Shown here in pieces: positions 18,632-26,723 of a stretch of DNA of 64,000 bases. The stretch spans positions 49,660 through 113,659 of the forward strand of contig JALEKK010000018.1 of NCBI GenBank assembly GCA_022769005.1, in the 5' to 3' direction. The DNA comes from Lachnospiraceae bacterium (lineage in GTDB: Bacteria; Bacillota; Clostridia; Lachnospirales; Lachnospiraceae). The notes under the pieces are model-generated. The model was not told the DNA's origin. It did no database searches and was given only the letters and a program-made list of their open reading frames with translations. Position 1 is the first letter of the stretch, and each line of letters begins with the position of its first letter. The position numbers were made by a program, and so were the translations under genes.

Positions 18632-19753
18632 TTAAAGCATTGTAACAATTACATTCTTCGGAATGTTAATATAGTGGAGCTTATTATCTCTCGGTACGTT
18701 TTTAAAAAGGTTGTTTACAATATCCGTTTGAGATTCATCTGTTTTTATCAATGCCCTTACTCTTGAGACCTCCTCATCACTTCCGTATATGAGTATTTTT
18801 CGCACCTGTCCCGCATCCTTTACTCCGCTTCCGACATACATTTTCCCGCTGAACTTCTTCGGATTTACAATCAGTTCAATGTCACTGTGGGCCGTATCGC
18901 CCAGCTTCTCCGCAAATACTCCTGCATGAGGCGTATAAATTTCGGGCATGTTATCCAATACATATTTTGACGCCGCATTAAATCCTGCCGTATGCCCGTT
19001 TATGGCATTCACATACAGCAATATACCCGCAACCACCGATGAGAATATCAATATGGCTGCTTTGTGAATCGTTTTTATGATATTCATGGTTCCGAAAGCC
19101 GTTCCGCACAATACCATCGGCATAACCCAAAGCGCATATGCTGATATAAATGTATTTTCATCCATATAAACAGGCATAAATGACATAATTCCGAGTATCA
19201 GTATTATTCCTATAAGAAAAAATATATGTTTAAAATTCTTCTTAACGAGGTTTAATATTGTTATTATTACAAAAAATACCAATGTAACGGGAATATATCC
19301 AAGCAAGCCTATATTTAAATCCAAAATATACGAAAAAAATCTGTCCGTATAATATTCCGTTCTGATACCGGCAAGCATACTTCCGTTTGCAATGTTTAAT
19401 CCTCCGCTTAAATCAAGAGAGATAAGCATTAACGCAGCACTTATAATTATATATACAGAGCCCGCAACGGTTCTTCCGCCGTTTAAGTGGACACATACAC
19501 CGGTCAGAGCCGCATATGCTCCCATAATCCATACGGGAGCGGACAGAAACAGCACTGCCGGAGATATAAGAAACATAACCGTTCCCATATTTTTTACCGC
19601 GCCGCTTCCCTTACTCCGAAACCCTACAAGAAATATTGTATACATGTATACGACGGCATTGATAAAATCGGCCTTCATATATATGCACAAAGGAATTGCG
19701 GCCGATAATACAATGATTCTGAACCATGCGCTGTTCTTACTGTTTTCTTCCAT
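18632..19753 (-). CDS. Polytopic membrane protein of unknown function
   Basis: About 373 residues with eight or nine hydrophobic segments through residue 260, then a soluble extracytoplasmic-looking tail of about 110 residues (from ASKYVLDNMPEIYTPHAG to the end). A GTG at 19765 is also possible; I prefer ATG at 19753. The tail contains RKILIYGSDEEVSRVRALI and ends in a KNVIVTML segment. The layout resembles membrane proteins that act with a DPM1-type glycosyltransferase, and the gene directly upstream encodes such an enzyme, so a role in modifying a surface glycan is plausible. A terminator-like element lies between the two. No family recognised with certainty. Confidence 0.7.
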   Translation of the reverse strand: MEENSKNSAWFRIIVLSAAIPLCIYMKADFINAVVYMYTIFLVGFRSKGSGAVKNMGTVMFLISPAVLFLSAPVWIMGAYAALTGVCVHLNGGRTVAGSVYIIISAALMLISLDLSGGLNIANGSMLAGIRTEYYTDRFFSYILDLNIGLLGYIPVTLVFFVIITILNLVKKNFKHIFFLIGIILILGIMSFMPVYMDENTFISAYALWVMPMVLCGTAFGTMNIIKTIHKAAILIFSSVVAGILLYVNAINGHTAGFNAASKYVLDNMPEIYTPHAGVFAEKLGDTAHSDIELIVNPKKFSGKMYVGSGVKDAGQVRKILIYGSDEEVSRVRALIKTDESQTDIVNNLFKNVPRDNKLHYINIPKNVIVTML

Positions 19754-19788
19754 AATCCATCCCACTTTGCCGATTGTTCAGATTATTC

Positions 19789-19868
19789 AAAAAATCATTG
19801 CAGGTTCGCAAACCGCATTACATCATGTTTTAACATGATTTTGCAGAGATGCAAACCGGCAATGATTT
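19789..19868 (-). terminator. Multi-helix terminator after the GT2 gene
   Basis: AAATCATTGC and GCAATGATTT (19859-19868) close the structure, and an inner ATCATGTT/AACATGAT hairpin is seen. On the minus strand the arm runs into six T (from 19794 down to 19789). Confidence 0.65.
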
Positions 19869-19874
19869 ATTAAA

Positions 19875-20624
19875 TCAGCTTATCATTTTGTCATATGACC
19901 ATATTTTAACTTTAAAACGGTTAGATTTGTTGTATCTTTTTTTAAGTTCAAACAATTGCTTAATATATTCAAGAGTCACCTTTCCCGACAACTTGGATTC
20001 GCCCTCGGTTCTCTGATGAAATTTATAAGGAATTTCTATTACTTTGCTGTAATTACCCATGGCAAGAACCTCAATCATGATTTTCCAACCTATCGGCTTG
20101 AGTTCGACATTATCAATTACTTCCCTTCGGAACATGAATAATCCGCTTGTGGGATCGGTGAATTTTTTAAGGCACGGAAGAATGACCTGGCCGATCTTTC
20201 TTGCCGTTCCGGATACGAACTTCCTGTATGCATTAAGTCCTCCGTCGGAACCTCCCGGTATAAATCTGCTGGGAACACATACATCTGCTCCGCCGACAAC
20301 AATTGCCTTGTACATATATTTTAAAACTATCGGAGGATGCTGCAAATCCGCATCCATACATGCAATATAATCGCCCTTTGCAATTCTGAATCCGTCGAGA
20401 ACGGCGGTTGCAAGTCCGCTCTTATTCTCTCTGTGATACAATTTTACGGACGGATATTTCTTTGATACCTCTCTTATGATGTCAGGCGTATTGTCTCTGC
20501 TGTCATCCACAAATATTATTTCATAGTTGATGCCTTTAAGAGCTTCGTCCGTCTGTTTTACCAAATTTTCTATATTACCGCCCTCATTGAATGTAGGTAT
20601 TACTACCGAAAGCATATCGCTCAT
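19875..20624 (-). CDS. Glycosyltransferase family 2, dolichol-phosphate mannose synthase-like
   Basis: A 249-residue GT2 enzyme: SVVIPTFNEGGNIENLV at the N-terminus, the DDS-type nucleotide-binding IIFVDDSRDNT near residue 38, and the catalytic metal motif CMDADLQHPP near residue 92. It lacks the C-terminal membrane helices of GtrB-type enzymes and is close in size to soluble DPM1. Such enzymes load a sugar onto a polyprenyl phosphate carrier for use outside the membrane. A polytopic membrane protein is encoded directly downstream and galE after that, which suggests a small glycan-modification group. The donor sugar cannot be told from sequence. Confidence 0.88.
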   Translation of the reverse strand: MSDMLSVVIPTFNEGGNIENLVKQTDEALKGINYEIIFVDDSRDNTPDIIREVSKKYPSVKLYHRENKSGLATAVLDGFRIAKGDYIACMDADLQHPPIVLKYMYKAIVVGGADVCVPSRFIPGGSDGGLNAYRKFVSGTARKIGQVILPCLKKFTDPTSGLFMFRREVIDNVELKPIGWKIMIEVLAMGNYSKVIEIPYKFHQRTEGESKLSGKVTLEYIKQLFELKKRYNKSNRFKVKIWSYDKMIS

Positions 20625-20679
20625 TTTACTGACCTTACCTTTTGTTAATTATACTTAATAATACAACTTCTGATATTTA

Positions 20680-21921
20680 TTACTTTAACAGATCCATTGC
20701 CGCTTTAAGCTGTGTATCCGTGCCTGCGTTTTCGTCATATTCCACAACCACGTCGGGAGTTATGCCCGTTCCGTGCCATGTCGTGCCGTTTGGCGAACGG
20801 AGTTCCGCATCCGTATATGTCAGACCGCTTCCGTCCGAAAGCTGTTCTATCTTCTGTGTTATTCCCTTTCCGAATGTCTTTGTTCCGACAATCTTGGCCT
20901 TACCCAAATCCTTCATTGCAGCTGTCATTATCTCTGCGGATGAAGCGGTATCTCCGTTTACGAGAAGTACTATAGGCACATTTACCGAATCGTCGCCGGT
21001 TCCGGAAAGTTCTACGGTAGATCCGTTCTTAAATACCTGAGTACCGTAAACTCCCGCAGGCAAAAGTCTGTCCAAAACCTTTACGGCAGAAGCCACAAGT
21101 CCGCCGGTATTGTTTCTTAAGTCAATTATAAGACCCGTCATGCCCTTTGATTCAAGATCGCTTACGGCATTATTGAACTGCTCCGGAGTAGGTTCCTCAA
21201 AATGATTTAATGCCACATATCCTATAGTTGTGCCGTCAAGCATGGTTCCTGCTGAAGATTTGGACTGAAGCTCCACTCTTTTAAGCTTTACTGTATTTGA
21301 TGCTCCGTCCCTGTTATAAGTAACGCTTACTTCGCTCCCCACTTCTCCGCGAAGACCGTTAACCGGATTGCTGTCAAGATTAGTGATATCTTTGCCGTCT
21401 ATTGCCGTGATTACGTCTCCCTGACGTATCCCTGCGGCAGCGGCGGGAGAACCATCCTCCGTGCCCGATACGTTAAGCCCTTCTCCCTTTGTATAAGACA
21501 CCCTTACTCCGATGCCTCCTATTTTGCCTTCATATGACGAAATAAGTTTTGAATATTCATCAGCCGTATAATAGGATGTGTACGGATCGCCGTATGCGGC
21601 AACATATCCTTTGTACATTCCGTCCATTAAAGCCTGCTGATTAACTTTATCCGAAAAATAGAAATCGCTCATCTTACTCTGTATTTCAGAGAGCTTTGCC
21701 GTTCCGTCGGTGTCTCTTCTTGTTCCGTCCGCATTAAACTTGTTAAGAGTTATAAATCCTAAATTTAAAAAAACGATAAATATTACGGCTGCAAATCCAA
21801 GAGATATAAATACGCCGGCTGTAACCGCAAGAAAAACATTTTTATTGGTTTGTCTTGCCATTTTCTGAAGGTCGGTTTCATTATCCTTGTTGTAATCCGG
21901 CTCCATATTATCAAAATTCAT
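20680..21921 (-). CDS. ctpA: S41 family carboxy-terminal processing peptidase
   Basis: A 413-residue membrane-anchored protease. A cytoplasmic N-terminus of about 28 residues, one membrane helix (about 29-52), a PDZ domain (about 110-195, IGGIGVRVSYTKGEGLNVSG...GIRQGDVITAIDGKDI), then the S41 catalytic domain with IDLRNNTGGLV, the nucleophile in NGDTASSAEIMTAAM and the base Lys in IVGTKTFGKGITQ. The start at 21921 has AGGAG seven bases upstream. It lies directly after ftsEX with a terminator between. Homologues in Firmicutes cut cell-wall enzymes or signalling proteins on the outer face of the membrane. Confidence 0.94.
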   Translation of the reverse strand: MNFDNMEPDYNKDNETDLQKMARQTNKNVFLAVTAGVFISLGFAAVIFIVFLNLGFITLNKFNADGTRRDTDGTAKLSEIQSKMSDFYFSDKVNQQALMDGMYKGYVAAYGDPYTSYYTADEYSKLISSYEGKIGGIGVRVSYTKGEGLNVSGTEDGSPAAAAGIRQGDVITAIDGKDITNLDSNPVNGLRGEVGSEVSVTYNRDGASNTVKLKRVELQSKSSAGTMLDGTTIGYVALNHFEEPTPEQFNNAVSDLESKGMTGLIIDLRNNTGGLVASAVKVLDRLLPAGVYGTQVFKNGSTVELSGTGDDSVNVPIVLLVNGDTASSAEIMTAAMKDLGKAKIVGTKTFGKGITQKIEQLSDGSGLTYTDAELRSPNGTTWHGTGITPDVVVEYDENAGTDTQLKAAMDLLK

Positions 21922-21942
21922 AAATGTCTCCTATTCAAAGAA

Positions 21943-21984
21943 ATAGGGCTGTTGCCACTATGCTTCTATATGCAACAACCCTAT
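21943..21984 (-). terminator. Terminator between ftsX and ctpA
   Basis: ATAGGGCTGTTGC (21943-21955) pairs with GCAACAACCCTAT (21972-21984) with one base bulged; on the minus strand it is followed by TTCTTT. It would reduce read-through from ftsEX into ctpA. Confidence 0.7.
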
Positions 21985-21990
21985 GATATT

Positions 21991-22899
21991 TTATACGTTT
22001 GCGTGTTTTCTTAACGCAAAGAAACTTCCAAGGAATCCTATGGCAAGTCCGAGTACAAGCGATACCGGAATAAGCACCGCAAATACCTGACCCGCAGGAA
22101 GGAATGTAAGTATACTGCTGAGCAGTGAAAACTTTGAAGCTATGGCTCCGATAATATTGTTATATAAGAAATATAACACGGTAACCGGTACTGCGGCTCC
22201 GATCAGGCCTATCGTCAGACCTTCAACAAAGAAAGGTGCTTCAACGAATCCGTCCGTCGCTCCCACATACTTCATAATGGTAATTTCTTCCTTACGAACC
22301 GTGATACCGAGAATAATGGTATTCGTAATAAGGAATATGGATACCGCAAGCAGTATTATAATAATCGCTACGGAAACATAGCCCACAATCTGGGTCATGC
22401 TGGAAATATTTCTTGCGACTTCGTCCGATCTGTTGACCTGTCTTACTCCGTCAATGCCTTCTATATACTTAACAAGTTCCGTCTGCTTAGACGCATCATT
22501 AAGGTATACGGAATATGATGCGGAGTTTGCAAGAGGATTGTCATCCTTAAAACCTTCAGCCAAATACTCATATTCGCCGAAGTATTCGGATTTGTAATTT
22601 TCCCATGCCTGTTCGGCCGAAGTATAGCTGATTCTGTCAACCTCGCTTTGAGTCTTAATCTGTTCCCCGATTTCTTTAACTCTGTCTTCCGATATTCCGT
22701 TGTCAAAGAAAACGGTAACGGCAACCTGACTCTCTGCCGATTTCATCATATACTGGAAATTGGCAAGTATTGAATAGAATATTCCGAATAAGAATATACA
22801 TGCCGCAATAGTTGCGATGGATGCAATGGAGAAAAGCTTATTTCTACGAATATTCTTTAGTCCCTGCCCTATTAAATAAAAAAACGAACTAATCTTCAT
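21991..22899 (-). CDS. ftsX: Cell division ABC transporter permease FtsX
   Basis: About 302 residues in the FtsX layout: a first helix (about 22-44), a large extracellular loop (about 45-170), then three helices (about 175-200, 225-250 and 270-295). GLKNIRRNKLFSIASIATIAA at the N-terminus and ITVRKEEITIMKYVGAT after helix 2 are family signatures. The start at 22899 is preferred to 22911, as it has GGTGG nine bases upstream; it overlaps ftsE by 11 bases. With FtsE it forms the complex that switches on cell-wall hydrolases at division. Confidence 0.94.
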   Translation of the reverse strand: MKISSFFYLIGQGLKNIRRNKLFSIASIATIAACIFLFGIFYSILANFQYMMKSAESQVAVTVFFDNGISEDRVKEIGEQIKTQSEVDRISYTSAEQAWENYKSEYFGEYEYLAEGFKDDNPLANSASYSVYLNDASKQTELVKYIEGIDGVRQVNRSDEVARNISSMTQIVGYVSVAIIIILLAVSIFLITNTIILGITVRKEEITIMKYVGATDGFVEAPFFVEGLTIGLIGAAVPVTVLYFLYNNIIGAIASKFSLLSSILTFLPAGQVFAVLIPVSLVLGLAIGFLGSFFALRKHANV

Positions 22900-23575
22900 A
22901 GAAATAACCACCCTGTTCTATATCTTTTATTATTCTGCCCTTACTCATGGTCAGCGTTCTCTTCTTCATTTCCTGAACGATATCCAGGTTATGAGTAACA
23001 ACAAGAACCGTTGTCCCCTGCTTATTGGCATAATCCAAAAGTTTCATAATCTCGTCCGATGTAACCACATCCAGGTTTCCCGTAGGTTCATCGCACAGAA
23101 GAATCTTCGGTCTGTTAACAAGAGCTCTGGCAATTGCAACTCTCTGCTGCTCACCGCCGGATAACTCCTTGGGATTGGATTTGTATTTATCCAAAAGACC
23201 TACCATGGAAAGCATCTTAAGAACATTTTTCTTAATGTCCTTTGACGGGGTTTCTATAACCTTCTGCGCAAAAGCTATGTTCTCATAGACCGATCTGTCG
23301 TCCAAAAGACGGAAGTCCTGAAATACCACTCCTATGTTTCTTCTGATAAACGGTAATGTTCTTCTTGTGGCATCATTAAGAAGCTTCTTATTGATGTATA
23401 TTTTACCTCTGTCGGGGTCCAGCTCTTTAAGGAGCAGCTTCATAAGAGTAGACTTACCGGATCCGCTCTTACCGACCACGAATACAAATTCCCCCTCCTG
23501 AATGTGTAAGCTGATATTGCTTACACCCGTCACATCGCCGGGGTATTGCTTTGTAACATTTTCCATGATGATCAT
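22889..23575 (-). CDS. ftsE: Cell division ATP-binding protein FtsE
   Basis: A 228-residue ABC ATPase of typical FtsE length: Walker A GKSGSGKST near residue 35, the Q-loop in VFQDFRLL near 84, the signature LSGGEQQR near 139, and Walker B ILLCDEPTGNLD. It opens MIIMENVTKQYPG and has a GGGGGA ribosome site. It overlaps ftsX and starts three bases after the upstream regulator gene stops, so the three are likely co-transcribed. Confidence 0.96.
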   Translation of the reverse strand: MIIMENVTKQYPGDVTGVSNISLHIQEGEFVFVVGKSGSGKSTLMKLLLKELDPDRGKIYINKKLLNDATRRTLPFIRRNIGVVFQDFRLLDDRSVYENIAFAQKVIETPSKDIKKNVLKMLSMVGLLDKYKSNPKELSGGEQQRVAIARALVNRPKILLCDEPTGNLDVVTSDEIMKLLDYANKQGTTVLVVTHNLDIVQEMKKRTLTMSKGRIIKDIEQGGYFYED

Positions 23576-23578
23576 TAC

Positions 23579-24661
23579 TCATCCCCCCAATGTCTTGCTT
23601 TCGCTCAGTCGCATATAAATCAGCTTAGCCAACTTAAATCCAACGGCGTCTTCAAATTTTTTTATATCAAGGCCTGTTATACCCGATATTTTATTTAATC
23701 TGTAAATAAGCGTATTTCTGTGAACAAACAACTGCTTAGCCGTTTCCGACGTATTGAGACTGTTTGCGAAAAAACAATCTATGGTCGTATTGAGCTCATT
23801 GTCCAACAGTTCAAAAACTTTCGGATCTATGGTCCTCTCAAGAAACAGCCTGCATATTCTCTCCGGCGTTTCACTTATGATAAGTTCCACGCCGGGTTCG
23901 TCATATGAAATATACTTTTTCTTTATTCCCAGAGATTTACAACATTTACCCACGGCCCGTGCCTCTTCATACGACAATATGAGTTCATCCGTACCGATAC
24001 TGCATCTTCCGCTGACCGTTCTCTCGTATGAACAGGCATATTCGTCCTCCGTGGCATATAAAAAGAATTCAACGTCTCTGTAAAAATCATTCTCTTCTTT
24101 TGTATCACCTATAATAACAAGTACGTCTTCCATGGCGCATATGTATCTGTCATCTGACGTACACCAGATTTTTTTAAAAATATGATACATACTTTCCAAA
24201 TCGGAACCGTTCATGTAGATTAAGGCGATGCCCCTTTTAGATAAAGGGGCAAATCCGTATTTTGCACACTCCGAAGAAATATCCCGATTCGGAAGCTCTC
24301 TTTTTAACAGTCGCTTCACAAAGGTATCTCTGCCGTCGGTACATTCGTATAATTCGCAGAATTGTTTAATCTGTTCCAAAAGCGTAATACAAAGATTATC
24401 GGGAACTTCCCCTATGATTAAAAGAGCCCTTTTAAAACCGTTTGGAGACTCTATTAGATATATCTTCAGATATTCATCGGAATAACATGACTTATCCGAT
24501 GTGAGATTGCTGAATTCTTCCGTCGCTTTCGATAAAATATCCTTTTCGGGCATGAAAGTATTTGCCGATACTATTCCTCCGGCCTCTAAAACGGCAGAAT
24601 CAATATTATTGATTCTTTTAGCCGTTTCCAACGTTGTCTGTATTAAATACTTAGATAACAT
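23579..24661 (-). CDS. PucR/CdaR-type transcriptional regulator
   Basis: A 360-residue protein with no recognisable domain in its N-terminal half and a PucR-type helix-turn-helix at the C-terminus (about 295-350: LNTSETAKQLFVHRNTLIYRLNKISGITGLDIKKFED). The middle has features of the GGDEF-like CdaR region (SIGTDELILSYEEARAVGKCC). It sits immediately upstream of ftsE with three bases between, so it is likely co-transcribed with ftsEX and may regulate it or respond to a metabolite. No ligand can be read from the sequence. Confidence 0.87.
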   Translation of the reverse strand: MLSKYLIQTTLETAKRINNIDSAVLEAGGIVSANTFMPEKDILSKATEEFSNLTSDKSCYSDEYLKIYLIESPNGFKRALLIIGEVPDNLCITLLEQIKQFCELYECTDGRDTFVKRLLKRELPNRDISSECAKYGFAPLSKRGIALIYMNGSDLESMYHIFKKIWCTSDDRYICAMEDVLVIIGDTKEENDFYRDVEFFLYATEDEYACSYERTVSGRCSIGTDELILSYEEARAVGKCCKSLGIKKKYISYDEPGVELIISETPERICRLFLERTIDPKVFELLDNELNTTIDCFFANSLNTSETAKQLFVHRNTLIYRLNKISGITGLDIKKFEDAVGFKLAKLIYMRLSESKTLGG

Positions 24662-24720
24662 AACTTACATTCCTCGAAAAATACAACGACCCGTTATATT
24701 CTAAAGCATAATAAAAATAA

Positions 24721-24742
24721 AATAAAGCAAAATACGCTTTTT
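24721..24742 (-). terminator. Weak terminator after ridA
   Basis: AAAGC/GCTTT five-base stem around ATTTTG, followed on the minus strand by ATTTTATTTTTATT. The stem is short, so this is tentative. Confidence 0.35.
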
Positions 24743-24792
24743 AATATGTTAAAAAAATGTTAAGAAAATATTTCAATGTGAATAAAACCGCA

Positions 24793-25167
24793 TTACATCA
24801 CGGCAATACACTCTATCTCCAATAAAACATCCTTCGGTAATCTTGCGACTTCAACACATGAACGGGCAGGAAACGGCTCCTTAAAATGCTTCATGTAGAT
24901 ATCGTTTATCTTGCCGAAATCATCCATGTTTTTAATGAATACGGTTGTCTTAATAATCTTATCAACCGAAGAGCCTGCGTCTTCAACCAGATTACAAATA
25001 TTGGTAAATGCCTGCTCCGCCTGCTGTTCAATGGAGTTACCGATTTCTCCCGTGGCGGGATCAACCGGAATAACTCCCGATGTATATAACATTCCGTTTA
25101 CTTCAATCGCCTGTGAATAAGGTCCTATTGCACCGGGTGCTCTGTCTGTCTTAATTACTCTCTGCAT
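24793..25167 (-). CDS. ridA: RidA family enamine/imine deaminase
   Basis: A 124-residue protein. KTDRAPGAIGPYSQAIEVNGMLYTSG at the start and PARSCVEVARLPKDVLLEIECIAV at the end hold the conserved Arg and Glu of the RidA active site. The family removes reactive enamines formed from amino acids by PLP enzymes. The start at 25167 is preferred to 25173, because AGAGGT needs spacing; it overlaps the cvfB stop region. It is translationally coupled to cvfB. Confidence 0.93.
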   Translation of the reverse strand: MQRVIKTDRAPGAIGPYSQAIEVNGMLYTSGVIPVDPATGEIGNSIEQQAEQAFTNICNLVEDAGSSVDKIIKTTVFIKNMDDFGKINDIYMKHFKEPFPARSCVEVARLPKDVLLEIECIAVM

Positions 25168-25169
25168 AA

Positions 25170-25997
25170 TCATACCTCTTTTAATTTAATTTTTTCGGGT
25201 TCAAGCTCTATCACCCCGTTTTTATACAGGTGACCTATGGCTCTTTTAAATGCTCCCTTGCTCATGTTAAACACTCTTTTTATATCATTCGCATCTGATT
25301 TATCGCCGTAAGGCACCGATCCGGATTCCTTCAATATATCAAGAATTTTAGCCGAATCTGCGTCTATCTGAATATACGCTTTCTGTCTGAGTGATATCAT
25401 ATACTTGCCGTCATCTCTTACAAATGCAACTCTTCCGTGTATTTTGTCTCCTAACTTTATATCACTTCCGACCTCCCTTGCGGGTATCATTCCGTAATAC
25501 TTATCATCCACAGCGACATACACTCCGATATCCGGATTAATCCTTATTACCGTTCCCGAAACCGCGGAATCCTTCACATATCCTCCGCCTGTCTTTAAAT
25601 TGTTATAGACATACATTGTTGCGGCGGGACGATATGACTTATCAAGATAAAGCATAACCGGAATAATGTCGCCTTTTTTAACTTTGTATATCTGCTCTTT
25701 AAAGGGAAGAAACAAATCCTTGTCCAATCCCCAATCAAGAAACGCCCCGATATCCGTCACATCCGTTACTCGAAGCATCGCAACACTGTCCAATTCTATC
25801 TTGGGCGACTTAAGGGTTGCGGTATATCTGTCTTTTGAATCAAGATAAATATACACATCCAGAAGATCCCCCGCTGCAACGCCATCCGGAACTTCCTTGT
25901 TCGGCAGAAGAACCTTATCCGCTTCGTTTCCCACATACAGTCCCTGCTCCATTTTCTTGAACGCAGGCAGTATTTGTCTTTTACATAACTCTATCAT
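25170..25997 (-). CDS. cvfB: S1-domain RNA-binding protein, CvfB/YitL-like
   Basis: About 275 residues: three tandem S1-like OB domains (first VGNEADKVLLPNKEVPDG..., then VTDIGAFLDWGLDKDLFLPFKEQI, then INPDIGVYVAVDDKYYGMIPAREV) and a C-terminal winged helix (GDKSDANDIKRVFNMSKGAFKRAIGHLYKNGVIEL). This is the CvfB layout; homologues bind RNA and affect virulence gene expression in Gram-positive bacteria. The start at 25997 has AAAGGA six bases upstream; an upstream extension to 26075 is not family-like. Its leader holds a hairpin at 26040-26072. ridA follows directly. Confidence 0.9.
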   Translation of the reverse strand: MIELCKRQILPAFKKMEQGLYVGNEADKVLLPNKEVPDGVAAGDLLDVYIYLDSKDRYTATLKSPKIELDSVAMLRVTDVTDIGAFLDWGLDKDLFLPFKEQIYKVKKGDIIPVMLYLDKSYRPAATMYVYNNLKTGGGYVKDSAVSGTVIRINPDIGVYVAVDDKYYGMIPAREVGSDIKLGDKIHGRVAFVRDDGKYMISLRQKAYIQIDADSAKILDILKESGSVPYGDKSDANDIKRVFNMSKGAFKRAIGHLYKNGVIELEPEKIKLKEV

Positions 25998-26378
25998 TTT
26001 AAATCCTTTATTTGACGGCCTGATTATAATATGAACAGATGCCGAGCCGTGTACGAACTCACCGCATCGGCACAAAACATATCGGTATAATACGGCCGCA
26101 TATTATCGCATTAATGCGACATATATTCTATCACTCTGTTACATATGAGCAAAGTCCATATATAAGTATTATATGAGTGAAGTGGCAAAAGGCACTTTTG
26201 ACACTTTAATCATTATATATTAATATCTATCTAAATACATTGTTTTTATGTTTATTTGTATTTATTTAATAATTAATAAATTGAGATTTTCATATTTTAA
26301 AATATAAAAATTAAGTATTGCATTTAGCTCTATCTTATTATATAATTCCTTTTGTTGCCAACGGACAATATTTTATAT
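25998..26378. other. AT-rich region between cvfB and tRNA-Gln
   Basis: No gene. It contains a hairpin in the cvfB leader (TGCCGA/TCGGCA, 26040-26072), a good plus-strand promoter match with no gene attached (TTGACA-17-TAATAT, 26198-26226), and the tRNA promoter (26318-26346). Confidence 0.6.
26318..26346 (+). promoter_or_regulatory. Promoter of the tRNA pair
   Basis: TTGCAT (26318-26323), 17 bases, TATAAT (26341-26346), 32 bases ahead of tRNA-Gln. Confidence 0.75.
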
Positions 26379-26450
26379 TGGGCTTTCGCCAAGCGGTAAG
26401 GCACTGGATTCTGATTCCAGCATTCGGGGGTTCGAATCCCTCAAGCCCAG
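26379..26450 (+). tRNA. tRNA-Gln (anticodon CTG)
   Basis: A 72-base cloverleaf. Acceptor arm TGGGCTT pairs with AAGCCCA, discriminator G. The anticodon arm CTGGA-TTCTGAT-TCCAG gives anticodon CTG, reading CAG. The T arm is GGGGGTTCGAATCCCTC. CCA is not encoded. It is followed by a short terminator. Confidence 0.95.
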
Positions 26451-26455
26451 TTTCT

Positions 26456-26479
26456 AAACCACAGCTAAAGCTGTGGTTT
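26456..26479 (+). terminator. Terminator after tRNA-Gln
   Basis: AAACCACAGC-TAAA-GCTGTGGTTT hairpin followed by TGTATTTT; it lies between the two tRNA genes. Confidence 0.75.
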
Positions 26480-26503
26480 TGTATTTTCAATTATTTATTT
26501 TAC

Positions 26504-26591
26504 GGAGATGTACCCAAGAGGCTGAAGGGTTCGGATTCGAAATCCGATAGGCGTCGAAAGGCGTGCGGGGGTTCAAATCCCTCCATCTCCG
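26504..26591 (+). tRNA. tRNA-Ser (anticodon CGA)
   Basis: An 88-base class II tRNA. Acceptor GGAGATG pairs with CATCTCC, discriminator G. The anticodon arm TCGGA-TTCGAAA-TCCGA gives anticodon CGA, reading TCG. A long variable arm (GGCGTCGAAAGGCGT) identifies the serine class. CCA is not encoded. Confidence 0.95.
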
Positions 26592-26596
26592 CTGTT

Positions 26597-26672
26597 AAAA
26601 AAGTCATTGACGGCTTATGATTCTTCTGAAACTAACAGATGATTCATTTGCCGTCAATGACTTTTTATTTTT
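26597..26672 (+). terminator. Long-arm terminator after tRNA-Ser
   Basis: AAAAAAGTCATTGACGGC (26597-26614) pairs with GCCGTCAATGACTTTTT (26650-26666), followed by ATTTTTAT. The 35-base loop also holds ATGATTC/GATTCAT pieces. Confidence 0.85.
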
Positions 26673-26723
26673 ATATTTTATTATATATGCTCTGATAATA
26701 ATCCGATTGCTTTTTCAGTAAGC

